Made by a program: the position numbers and the translations under genes. From Lutibacter sp. (GTDB lineage: Bacteria; Bacteroidota; Bacteroidia; Flavobacteriales; Flavobacteriaceae), in assembly GCA_002733665.1 (NCBI GenBank), contig NVWM01000004.1:123348-165429 (forward strand): a stretch of DNA of 42,082 nt, read 5' to 3'. The notes below the pieces were generated by a model. It ran no database searches. It had not been told where the DNA came from and saw only the letters and a program-made list of their open reading frames with translations. How positions within the stretch are numbered: the stretch's first letter is position 1; every line of letters starts with the position of its first letter. Positions 35,107 to 42,082 of the stretch are shown piece by piece.

Positions 35107-36151
35107 AAAAAACATATTAATTGCCCCTTTAAATTGGGGACTTGGTCATGCAACACGTTGTATTCCGATTATTTATAAGTTGATAGAATTGGATTTTAAT
35201 CCTATAATTGCAAGTGATGGAGAAGCATTACAATTACTTCAAAAAGAATTTCCGAAATTAAAATCACTAGCATTACCGTCGTATAATATTAAGTTTCCTA
35301 AAAACGGGAATTTTCTTAAATGGAAATTGATTTTAGACACTCCTAGAGTATTAAAAACAATAAAAGAAGAAGAGATATTTATTGATAAGTTGATTAAATC
35401 AGAAAATATTACAGGAATTATTTCTGATAATAGATTCGGAGTTCGTAGTGATGAATTACCTTCAGTTTTTATTACACACCAATTAAATGTTTTGTCAGGA
35501 AGTACTACTTTTTTGAGTAGCAAAATCCATCAAAGATTTATCAAGAAGTTTGATGAATGTTGGATTCCAGATGTAATGACAGAAAACAGCCTTGCAAAAA
35601 AATTATCACATTCTGATAAAGTTAAAAATCAAAAATATATTGGTTTTTTGAGTCGATTTAAGAAAAGAGAGTTAGAAAAAAAGTATGATTTATTAATCTT
35701 ATTATCAGGAATTGAACCTCTTAGAAGTCAGTTAGAAAATAAATTGATATTAGAATTAAAAAACTATAAAGGGAAAGTACTTTTTGTAAGAGGAGTTATA
35801 GAAAAAGAACAGAAAAGAACAGAGAATAGCAATATTACACGATGTAATTATTTATTGTCAGAAGAATTAGAGATAGCAATTAACCAGAGCGATTTAGTGT
35901 TAGCACGTTCAGGATATTCTACTATTATGGATTTGGCTGTATTAAGTAAAAAAGCATTTTTTATACCAACCACAGGACAATCTGAACAAGAATATTTGGC
36001 GAAAAGATTGCGAAATTTACGGATTGCACCATACTCATCAACTAATAAATTTAAAATAGAGATGTTAGATGAGGTAAAAAAATATGTTGGGTTTAGAGAA
36101 AATGTATCAGAAGTGAAAGCAGAATTATTCGACCTTTTTAAGGGTGAATGA
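35096..36151 (+). CDS. MurG/GT28-like glycosyltransferase
   Basis: 351 residues, GT-B fold. 'LIAPLNWGLGHATRCIPI' is the N-terminal glycine-rich loop. In the C-terminal half, 'LVLARSGYSTIMDLAVLSKK' and 'IPTTGQSEQEYLAKRL' match the donor-binding signature of MurG-like enzymes. No membrane segments. Substrate unknown; it may act on a lipid or nucleotide-linked acceptor. The start is a TTG at 35096 inside the end of purD (11-base overlap), since no ATG precedes the conserved first strand. Its last 27 bases overlap the 3' end of the convergent histidine kinase gene. Confidence 0.8.
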   Translation: MTSKKNILIAPLNWGLGHATRCIPIIYKLIELDFNPIIASDGEALQLLQKEFPKLKSLALPSYNIKFPKNGNFLKWKLILDTPRVLKTIKEEEIFIDKLIKSENITGIISDNRFGVRSDELPSVFITHQLNVLSGSTTFLSSKIHQRFIKKFDECWIPDVMTENSLAKKLSHSDKVKNQKYIGFLSRFKKRELEKKYDLLILLSGIEPLRSQLENKLILELKNYKGKVLFVRGVIEKEQKRTENSNITRCNYLLSEELEIAINQSDLVLARSGYSTIMDLAVLSKKAFFIPTTGQSEQEYLAKRLRNLRIAPYSSTNKFKIEMLDEVKKYVGFRENVSEVKAELFDLFKGE

Positions 36152-37165
36152 AAACTCTGAGCCTTTTCCAAACTCACTTTTCACCAAAACGGTTTCGTTG
36201 TGAGCCTCAACAATATGTTTTACAATAGAGAGTCCAAGGCCAGAACCTCCTTGTTCTCTTGATCGGCTTTGATCTACACGATAAAATCTTTCAAAAAGTC
36301 GAGGAAGGTGGATTTTTTTAATTCCCTCACCATTATCTATAATTCTAACAAGCACTTTTCGATTTTTATAAGGCTCTATACTTACAGTTGTTATTCCATT
36401 GATTGTTCCATACTTTATAGAATTATCAAGTAGGTTGATAATCACTTGTTCTATTCGTTTTACATCACCTTTAACCAATATAGGTATATCATAATTTTTA
36501 TTAAAACACAATTTAATTTCGCGTTTTTTTGATTTCATTTCGAGTAAATCAAAAACATCTTGAATTAATTCAACAAGGTTAAAGGACTTAATATTTAGAC
36601 CAAGTTCATTAGATTCTAATTTAGAAATCATATCCAAATCTTCTACAATTGACACTAACCGCTCTACACCTTTTTCGGCTCTTTGAAGATATTTTTCACG
36701 TATTATTTTATCATTAATAGCGCCATCAATAAGGGTTAATATATAACCTTGCACTGTAAAAAGAGGGGTTTTTAATTCGTGAGAAATAGTACCTAAAAAT
36801 TCCCTTCTATAAGATTCACGCTCTTTTAAAGATGCAATTTCTATCTGCTTATTATTAGCAAACTTTTTCACTTCTTTTGAAAGTGTTTCCATGTTTGTTG
36901 TGATGGTAGATTTGTTTAATTCATCAGCATTTAATAGAGAAACTTCCTCGTAAATTTTCTTTATACGTTTATAAATGAATTTTTCAACACGTATTTGAAT
37001 AATGAAAGCAGAAAAGATAAAGATGAATAATGAGCTTAAAAATAAGAGTGAGAAATCAATAGATTTCCCAAGAATAAGATTTAAGAAAATGAATAAACAA
37101 AAACTAAATAACGCTATGATTATAGCACTCCAAAAAGCAAATTTATATGTTTTTTTAAATTTCAT
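36125..37165 (-). CDS. Sensor histidine kinase, PhoR-like
   Basis: 346 residues. Two adjacent membrane segments (about 9-32 and 36-57) leave almost no periplasmic loop, so sensing is probably within the membrane or cytoplasm. A linker and coiled coil (about 60-118) lead to the H-box 'FLGTISHELKTPLFTVQGY' with phospho-acceptor H129, and then the ATPase domain with N-box 'VIINLLDNSIKYG', G1 'DNGEGI' and G2 'GGSGLGLSIVKHIV'. It phosphorylates the response regulator encoded directly upstream; the regulator's TAA abuts this ATG with no gap. The signal is unknown. The PhoR-like label reflects domain order, not a proven role in phosphate control. Confidence 0.9.
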   Translation of the reverse strand: MKFKKTYKFAFWSAIIIALFSFCLFIFLNLILGKSIDFSLLFLSSLFIFIFSAFIIQIRVEKFIYKRIKKIYEEVSLLNADELNKSTITTNMETLSKEVKKFANNKQIEIASLKERESYRREFLGTISHELKTPLFTVQGYILTLIDGAINDKIIREKYLQRAEKGVERLVSIVEDLDMISKLESNELGLNIKSFNLVELIQDVFDLLEMKSKKREIKLCFNKNYDIPILVKGDVKRIEQVIINLLDNSIKYGTINGITTVSIEPYKNRKVLVRIIDNGEGIKKIHLPRLFERFYRVDQSRSREQGGSGLGLSIVKHIVEAHNETVLVKSEFGKGSEFSFTLKKVE

Positions 37166-37858
37166 TTAACTTTCAAGAGAGATGAATTTATAACCAACCC
37201 CTTTAACGGTTTTAAAATATTCATTGCCAATTTTTTCACGTAATTTTCTGATATGTACATCTATAGTTCGATCACCAACCACAACTCCATTTCCCCAAAC
37301 TTTATCAAGAATATTTTCTCGTTTAAAAACTTTTCCAGGTTTCGAAATAAGCAAAGATAATAATTCAAACTCTTTTCTAGGCAAAGAAATATCACTACCA
37401 TTTATAGTAACTATATATTGTTCTCGGTTTACTGTTATTGCGCCAACTGTAATAATCTCATCTTCCTTTTCTTGGTTTTTTAAACGACGAAGTAATGCTT
37501 TTACTTTACTGATAAGGATTTTTGGTTTTACAGGTTTTGTGATATAATCATCTGCACCAGCATCAAAGCCAGCCAATTGTGAATAGTCTTCACCTCGAGC
37601 AGTAAAAAAAGCAATGATTACATTCTCCATTCCTTTAATTTTTCTAATTTTTTCACACGCTTCAATTCCATCCATTTCAGGCATCATCACATCCATTAAT
37701 ATTAAATGAGGTACTATTTTTTTGGCCACTTCAACTCCTTCTAAACCGTTTTTGGCAGTAAAAACTCCATAACCTTCATTTTTCAAGTTATAACCAACTA
37801 TTTCTAGAATATCTGGTTCGTCATCGACAAGGAGGATTTTAATATTTTTTGGCTTCAT
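37166..37858 (-). CDS. OmpR/PhoB-family response regulator
   Basis: 230 residues. Receiver domain (about 5-118) with 'LLVDDEP' and phospho-acceptor D56 in 'ILMDVMMPEMDG', the switch Thr in 'FFTARGED', and the Lys in 'YITKPVK'. A winged-helix domain follows (about 135-230, 'LPRKEFELLSLL', 'GDRTIDVHIRKLREKIG', 'VKGVGYKF'). It binds DNA as a transcription factor. I use the ATG at 37858, which starts next to the receiver domain; a longer frame to 37906 would cross the -7 box. A paired 11-bp direct repeat just upstream of the promoter box may be its own binding site. Confidence 0.92.
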   Translation of the reverse strand: MKPKNIKILLVDDEPDILEIVGYNLKNEGYGVFTAKNGLEGVEVAKKIVPHLILMDVMMPEMDGIEACEKIRKIKGMENVIIAFFTARGEDYSQLAGFDAGADDYITKPVKPKILISKVKALLRRLKNQEKEDEIITVGAITVNREQYIVTINGSDISLPRKEFELLSLLISKPGKVFKRENILDKVWGNGVVVGDRTIDVHIRKLREKIGNEYFKTVKGVGYKFISLES

Positions 37859-37882
37859 TAATATTTGTATTAAAATAGATAT

Positions 37883-37890
37883 CAAATATA
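37883..37890 (-). promoter_or_regulatory. -7 promoter box for the two-component operon
   Basis: TATATTTG on the minus strand matches TAnnTTTG, 24 bases before the ATG at 37858. The nearest TTG is 13 bases upstream, so a canonical -33 is lacking, as expected for a promoter that needs an activator. Confidence 0.45.
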
Positions 37891-37909
37891 ATGTTAAAAA
37901 GCACAATAT

Positions 37910-37942
37910 ACATTTGGTAATTATTATTTAAACATTTGGTAA
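37910..37942. repeat. Paired 11-bp direct repeat, candidate regulator-binding box
   Basis: ACATTTGGTAA occurs at 37910-37920 and again at 37932-37942, exactly 22 bases apart (two DNA turns). The 11 bases between match the unit at six positions. Spacing in multiples of 11 is characteristic of OmpR/PhoB-type binding sites. It lies between the response regulator gene and the divergent exonuclease gene. Confidence 0.5.
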
Positions 37943-38004
37943 CAAAGGCTAGCGCGTTACAACTTCACTTTTTTTTAGTACCTTTATGAAAAAAGAAAAA
38001 GAAT

Positions 38005-38721
38005 ATGAATGCAAAAATTGACTTCAAGAATATTTTATTTCTTGATATTGAAACAGTACCCGAAACAGAATCGTTTGATAAGCTATCAGATGAGAAACAA
38101 GAATTATTTGCTTTAAAAACACAGTATCAACGCAAAGAAGAATTTACTCCAGAAGAATTTTATGACCGTGCGGGAATTTGGGCAGAATTCGGTAAAATTA
38201 TATGTATTTCTGTCGGATTTTTCTCATCGTTTGACAAAGAAAAAGTGTTTAGAGTAAAATCTTTTTATAACGATGACGAACAAATTGTTTTAACTGAATT
38301 CAAGGGACTTCTCGATAAGCATTTTAGTAACGCAAACCATTTGTTATGCGCTCATAACGGAAAAGAATTTGACTTTCCATACATTGCTCGTAGAATGATT
38401 ATAAATCGAATAGAATTGCCTACAAAGTTAAATCTGTTTGGAAAAAAACCTTGGGAGATTCCACATTTAGACACTATGGAATTATGGAAGTTTGGTGATT
38501 ACAAGCACTACACTTCTTTAAAATTGATGACACATATTTTAGGAATACCTTCACCAAAAGATGATATTGATGGTAGTCAAGTTTCAGAGGTTTACTACAA
38601 AGAGAAAAACCTAGAACGGATTGTAAAATATTGTGAAAAAGACACTATTGCTGTTGTACAATTACTCTTAAGGCTATATAATTTAGATATTTTGAAAGAC
38701 GATGAAATAATAAGTGTTTAA
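38005..38721 (+). CDS. DEDDy-type 3'-5' exonuclease (DNA polymerase B exonuclease-like)
   Basis: 238 residues, cytoplasmic, RNase H-like fold. Exo I 'LFLDIETVP' gives D14 and E16, Exo II is in 'CAHNGKEFDFPYI', and Exo III is 'VKYCEKDTIAVV', where Tyr and Asp four residues apart define the DEDDy class. This pattern is that of the predicted PolB-like exonuclease family (PF10108 type). It presumably degrades single-stranded DNA or RNA from the 3' end; the cellular role is not known. A TACCTTTA sequence (37979-37986) close to the -7 consensus precedes it. Its stop overlaps the end of the convergent uup gene by four bases. Confidence 0.85.
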   Translation: MNAKIDFKNILFLDIETVPETESFDKLSDEKQELFALKTQYQRKEEFTPEEFYDRAGIWAEFGKIICISVGFFSSFDKEKVFRVKSFYNDDEQIVLTEFKGLLDKHFSNANHLLCAHNGKEFDFPYIARRMIINRIELPTKLNLFGKKPWEIPHLDTMELWKFGDYKHYTSLKLMTHILGIPSPKDDIDGSQVSEVYYKEKNLERIVKYCEKDTIAVVQLLLRLYNLDILKDDEIISV

Positions 38722-40577
38722 CCTTCTAATTGCATAGAAAGCTCTAACCATCGTTCTTCTTTTTGTTCTATAGCGTCAATTATTTTTTGTAATTCTTGTG
38801 AAACCTCACTGATTTTATCAGTATCAATTTCACCATTTGCAAATTGACTTTCAATGTCTATTCGTTGCCCATTTAATTTCGAAATTTCTTTTTCTAATTT
38901 GTCAAACTCTTTTTGTTCGTTATATGAAAGTTTATTTTTTGAAGTTTTTACTTGTGTTTTTTCTTTCTTTTCAATTTTAACTTCTTGTTTTACAGGTGCT
39001 GAATCTTCATACGCTCTAAAATCAGAGTAATTTCCAGGAAAATTTTCAACAACACCATCACCTCTAAATACAAATAGAGAATCCATAATTTTATCCATAA
39101 AATAACGATCATGCGAAACTACAATTAAGTTTCCAGGAAAATCTAATAAGAAACTTTCCAACACATTGAGCGTTACAACATCCAAATCATTTGTTGGTTC
39201 ATCAAGAATTAAAAAGTTTGGATTTTGAATCAAAACAGCACATAGATAGAGCCTTTTTTGTTCTCCTCCAGATAATTTTTCAACAAAATCATACTGCTTT
39301 TTTCTATCGAATAAAAAGCGTTCTAACAATTCACTTGCAGTTATTTTTCGCCCTTTTGCAAGCGGAATATAATCTCCAAATTCTCTTATAACATCAATAA
39401 CTTTTTGACCAGCTTTTACATTGATTCCTTTTTGAGTATAGTACCCAAATTTAACAGTTTCACCAAGCATTACTTTACCAGAATCAACAGGAATTTCTTC
39501 AGTAATAATATTTAAGAATGTTGATTTTCCAGTGCCATTTTTACCAATGATTCCAATACGTTCCCCTCTTTTAAACACATATTCAAACGCATCCAAAATC
39601 TTTAAATCATCAAACGATTTCGACACTTTATGAAGTTCAAGAATCTTGTTTCCAAGACGTGTCATACTGATTTCTAATTGCACTTTATGGTCGTTTCTTC
39701 TCTTGTGCGCTTTCTCTTTTATTTGATAGAAATCATCAGTACGAGATTTTGATTTTGTAGTTCTGGCTTTTGGTTGCCTACGCATCCAATCCAATTCTTT
39801 TTTGAAGAGGTTTTTTGCTTTTCCAAGTTCTGTTTGTTCTTGTGCTATTCGCTCTTCTTTTTTTTCTAAATAATAAGAATAATTTCCTTTATACTTATAT
39901 AATTTCCCTTGATCTAATTCAAAAATCTCAGTACACACACGCTCTAAAAAGTAGCGATCATGTGTTACCATGAATAAAGTAATTTTTTCTTTTTTGAAAT
40001 AATTTTCAAGCCATTCAATCATTTCTAAATCGAGATGGTTTGTTGGCTCGTCAAGAATTAATAAATCAGGTTTGTTGATTAGAATTATGGCTAATGAGAG
40101 TCTTTTCTTTTGCCCTCCAGAAAGGTCAGAAACTTTTTGTTTTAAATCAGGAAACTTAAGTTTAGAGAGTATTTGTTTATACTGTGTTTCAAAATCCCAA
40201 GCATTATGAGTGTCCATTAATTCAAATGCGTTTTGATATGCGATTTCGTTTTCAGGATTTTCTAAAGCAATTTCATATTGTTTAATAACATCTAATGTAG
40301 GGTTATCAGAATTAAAAACAGTTTGTTCAATAGTTAAAGAATCATCCAATTCATCTTTTTGAGAAAGATAAGCAATGTGCAGACCCTTTCGAGAAGTAAT
40401 TTGTCCAGAATCAGAAGTATCTAATCCTGCAATAATATTTAAGATAGATGTTTTTCCAGTTCCGTTTTTGGCTACAAACGCTATTTTTTGATCTTTATTT
40501 ATTCCGAATGAGATGTCTTGAAACAATACTCTTTCTCCGTAACTTTTAGATATGTTTTCTACAGTAAGGTAATTCAT
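38718..40577 (-). CDS. uup: ABC-F family ATPase Uup
   Basis: 619 residues, soluble, with two ABC domains and no membrane segments. First domain: 'AKNGTGKTS' (Walker A), 'LSGGQKKRLSLA', 'LLILDEPTNHLD'. Second: 'GKNGTGKST', 'LSGGEQKRLYLC', 'FLILDEPTNDLD'. An arginine/lysine-rich linker ('MRRQPKARTTKSKSRTDDFY') and a C-terminal coiled coil (about 545-619) are typical of Uup. ABC-F proteins act at the ribosome; Uup is also linked to branched-DNA tolerance in E. coli. The ATG at 40577 gives the canonical 'MNYLTVENISKSYGER'. A TTTCTTTG box just before it is near-consensus and would again leave almost no leader. Confidence 0.92.
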   Translation of the reverse strand: MNYLTVENISKSYGERVLFQDISFGINKDQKIAFVAKNGTGKTSILNIIAGLDTSDSGQITSRKGLHIAYLSQKDELDDSLTIEQTVFNSDNPTLDVIKQYEIALENPENEIAYQNAFELMDTHNAWDFETQYKQILSKLKFPDLKQKVSDLSGGQKKRLSLAIILINKPDLLILDEPTNHLDLEMIEWLENYFKKEKITLFMVTHDRYFLERVCTEIFELDQGKLYKYKGNYSYYLEKKEERIAQEQTELGKAKNLFKKELDWMRRQPKARTTKSKSRTDDFYQIKEKAHKRRNDHKVQLEISMTRLGNKILELHKVSKSFDDLKILDAFEYVFKRGERIGIIGKNGTGKSTFLNIITEEIPVDSGKVMLGETVKFGYYTQKGINVKAGQKVIDVIREFGDYIPLAKGRKITASELLERFLFDRKKQYDFVEKLSGGEQKRLYLCAVLIQNPNFLILDEPTNDLDVVTLNVLESFLLDFPGNLIVVSHDRYFMDKIMDSLFVFRGDGVVENFPGNYSDFRAYEDSAPVKQEVKIEKKEKTQVKTSKNKLSYNEQKEFDKLEKEISKLNGQRIDIESQFANGEIDTDKISEVSQELQKIIDAIEQKEERWLELSMQLEG

Positions 40578-40591
40578 GGTACAAAGAAACA

Positions 40592-40619
40592 AAAAACCCA
40601 AGCAATTGCTTGGGTTTTT
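40592..40619. terminator. Intrinsic terminator after the tandem MAM protein gene
   Basis: Perfect stem AAAAACCCAAGC / GCTTGGGTTTTT around the loop AATT, with A and T tracts on both sides. It follows the minus-strand stop at 40645 and separates that gene from uup. Confidence 0.85.
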
Positions 40620-40644
40620 CTATTAATAAGAACTTAATTAAAGA

Positions 40645-42082
40645 TTATTTTTTTATAAATCGTTTAACTTTCGTTTTTTCTCCAACATTTAATTGAATCA
40701 TATACATCCCTACAGGTAATCTAGAAACATCTACAGTACTAGAATAATTACCTTCAAGAACAACTCTTCCAAGTGAATTAAATACTTGATAGTATTGTGC
40801 CTCAATTCCAATTAAAGAAATGCTAAGTGTGTTTCCAACAGGATTTGGATAAAGTTTAAACTCAATAGTTTTATTTGTAGTAGAGTTTACATCAACAATT
40901 GATTTTAATACACCACTACTTCCAGTTGTTAAACTCACATCATCAATTGCAATATCAGCTTGCCAAGTTGCTCCAGTTATACGGTTAAAACGTAATTGTA
41001 CGCTTCCTCCAATATAACTTACAAGGTTTACTGAAGCAGTTTGCCAAGAATTCCCTTTATTTCCAGACTCGTTCCAAATACTCGTCCAAGAAATCCCATT
41101 ATCGTTACTTACTTCTAAGGCTATTGTTCCCATATCTGCAGCACCATACATATGGTATTTGAATGAGAATGTCGCTTCAGTTTCACTAGATAAATCATAA
41201 CAAGGAGAGTTTATTATAGCTCTCTTATTCGGATATCCTGTTCCATTACCAGATGCTTCAACAAAAACATAATAGGTTCCTTGAGAAGCGCTAGAAGGTC
41301 CAGTCCCAGAAGAAGGTGTTCCACTTGCATCAACAGTCCAGTTAATATCATCAGATGTAGACTGAGTCCATGCACCTAATGTATTTTCAAAACCTTCAGT
41401 ATAAGGGAAAGATGTTATTCCACCAGAACAAGATGGAATAACTATAGTACTGTCTATTAAACTAATATCGTCAATAGCAATATCTGCTTGCCACGTTCCG
41501 CCAGTAATTCTATTAAATCGTAACTGAACTGAACTTCCAACATATGCCGATAAATTTAGATTTGCTGTTTGCCAAGAATTCCCTTGGTTTCCTGTTTTGT
41601 TCCAAATACTCGTCCAAGTTACACCATTGTCATTACTTAGTTCTAAATTTATAGTTCCCATGTCTGATGAACCATACATATGATATTTAAAACTAAAAGT
41701 AGCTTCTGTTAAAGCACTTAAATTAAAACAAGGTGAATTTATAATTGCTTGTTTTGTAGGGAATCCTGCACTTCCAGAAGCCTCTACATAAATATAGTTT
41801 ATTCCTTCTGTAGCGCTCGAAGGTCCAGTACCGGAAGAAGGAGTTCCACTTGCATCAATAGTCCAATCAATATTATCGGTAGATGATTGTGTCCAAGCCC
41901 CTAAACCATTTTCAAAGCCTTCTGAATATGGAAACGAAGCTATTCCGTTTGAGCATCCAATATTTACAGGAGAAATAGTTATTGTTCTACTAACTTGTGT
42001 TGCATTATTCCCAGCCGCATCGCTTACGTTGTAGTTTACAGTATATGTTCCTTCTAAAGCAGTATTTACATTTCCAGTCGTA
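40645..42082 (-). CDS. T9SS-secreted protein with tandem MAM modules, 5' end outside window
   Basis: The frame is open to the window edge, so the N-terminus and signal peptide are missing; 478 residues are visible. In order: the end of a DUF5011/HYR-like Ig domain ('GTYTVNYNVSDAAGNNA'), MAM-like module A ('CSNGIASFPYSEGFE', 'FSFKYHMYGSSDMG', 'DIAIDDISLID'), MAM-like module B ('CSGGITSFPYTEGFE', 'KYHMYGAADMG', 'DIAIDDVSLTT'), then a T9SS type A sorting domain ('KLYPNPVGNTLSI', ending 'VKRFIKK'). The two modules are 525 bases apart and highly similar. Related MAM modules occur in the two T9SS proteins at the other end of the window. Probably a secreted or surface adhesin or enzyme; the catalytic part, if any, lies outside. 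Confidence 0.85.
   Translation of the reverse strand, partial: TTGNVNTALEGTYTVNYNVSDAAGNNATQVSRTITISPVNIGCSNGIASFPYSEGFENGLGAWTQSSTDNIDWTIDASGTPSSGTGPSSATEGINYIYVEASGSAGFPTKQAIINSPCFNLSALTEATFSFKYHMYGSSDMGTINLELSNDNGVTWTSIWNKTGNQGNSWQTANLNLSAYVGSSVQLRFNRITGGTWQADIAIDDISLIDSTIVIPSCSGGITSFPYTEGFENTLGAWTQSTSDDINWTVDASGTPSSGTGPSSASQGTYYVFVEASGNGTGYPNKRAIINSPCYDLSSETEATFSFKYHMYGAADMGTIALEVSNDNGISWTSIWNESGNKGNSWQTASVNLVSYIGGSVQLRFNRITGATWQADIAIDDVSLTTGSSGVLKSIVDVNSTTNKTIEFKLYPNPVGNTLSISLIGIEAQYYQVFNSLGRVVLEGNYSSTVDVSRLPVGMYMIQLNVGEKTKVKRFIKK
40906..41955 (-). repeat. Tandem duplication of a 525-bp MAM-coding unit
   Basis: Two consecutive 525-bp (175-codon) units start at the Cys codons at 41955 and 41430 on the minus strand. 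Landmarks such as GTTCCACTTGCATCAA (41318 and 41843) recur exactly 525 bases apart. Identity is high but not complete, with many differences at third codon positions, so the duplication is not very recent. Confidence 0.8.

Noticed and set aside
37859..37906. 16-residue N-terminal extension of the response regulator
   Set aside because: The receiver domain starts normally at 37858, and the extension crosses the -7 box.
37986..38021. Eleven-codon frame (MKKEKEYECKN) before the exonuclease
   Set aside because: Too short, in lysine-rich AT sequence, and overlapping the real start; no evidence for a regulatory leader peptide.

Overview
The window looks like chromosomal DNA of a marine-type member of the Flavobacteriaceae (Bacteroidota). 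Four things point there: AT-rich sequence, several giant secreted proteins with type IX secretion (T9SS) C-terminal sorting domains, Bacteroidota-type -7 promoter boxes (TAnnTTTG), and few purine-rich ribosome binding sites. I see no tRNA, rRNA, insertion sequence or CRISPR array. Genus cannot be fixed from the sequence alone.

Layout. (A) 1-12,891, + strand: three very large T9SS cargo proteins. These are a multidomain adhesin cut by the window edge, an M14 zinc carboxypeptidase, and a MAM/LamG-type adhesin. A strong bidirectional terminator closes the block at 12.9 kb. (B) 12,961-18,515: a glutaryl-CoA dehydrogenase-like enzyme on the minus strand. Divergent from it runs a tight operon rnpA - DUF4349-type lipoprotein - rfbC - rfbD - S41 peptidase, with ATGA overlaps between the first four genes. 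(C) 18,559-25,382, + strand: a conserved protein with nucleoside-phosphorylase-like signatures, a protein with Wzz-like topology, a YceI-type lipoprotein, a Wzx-type flippase, a GT-B glycosyltransferase and an EpsG/Wzy-like membrane protein. (D) 25,386-26,702, minus strand: an O-antigen ligase/polymerase-family protein, convergent with C. (E) 26,900-36,151, + strand: a GT-C-like membrane protein, a GT2 glycosyltransferase, a fused WecA-like phosphoglycosyltransferase/DegT aminotransferase, a possible frameshifted small gene, a CapD/PglF-type 4,6-dehydratase, a PglC-like sugar transferase, purD and a MurG-like glycosyltransferase. (F) 36,125-37,858, minus strand: a PhoR/PhoB-like two-component pair. 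(G) 38,005-38,721, + strand: a DEDDy exonuclease. (H) 38,718-42,082, minus strand: the ABC-F ATPase Uup and the 3' part of another T9SS protein with tandem MAM modules.

How it works together. Regions C-E form a surface-glycan locus. It has lipid-linked initiation (two different phosphoglycosyltransferases), a UDP-4-amino-4,6-dideoxy-sugar branch (CapD-type dehydratase plus DegT aminotransferase), the last two steps of dTDP-rhamnose synthesis (rfbC, rfbD), glycosyltransferases, a flippase, two candidate polymerase/ligase proteins and a candidate chain-length protein. The flanking T9SS proteins could be clients, because some T9SS cargo is attached to lipopolysaccharide; that link is inference.

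The best candidate for something new is the single reading frame joining a WecA-like membrane transferase to a PLP-dependent sugar aminotransferase (28,967-31,108). Next come the nucleosidase-like protein at the head of the glycan operon, a paired 11-bp direct repeat in front of the PhoB-like regulator, and an apparent in-frame loss of about 290 residues in the first adhesin.
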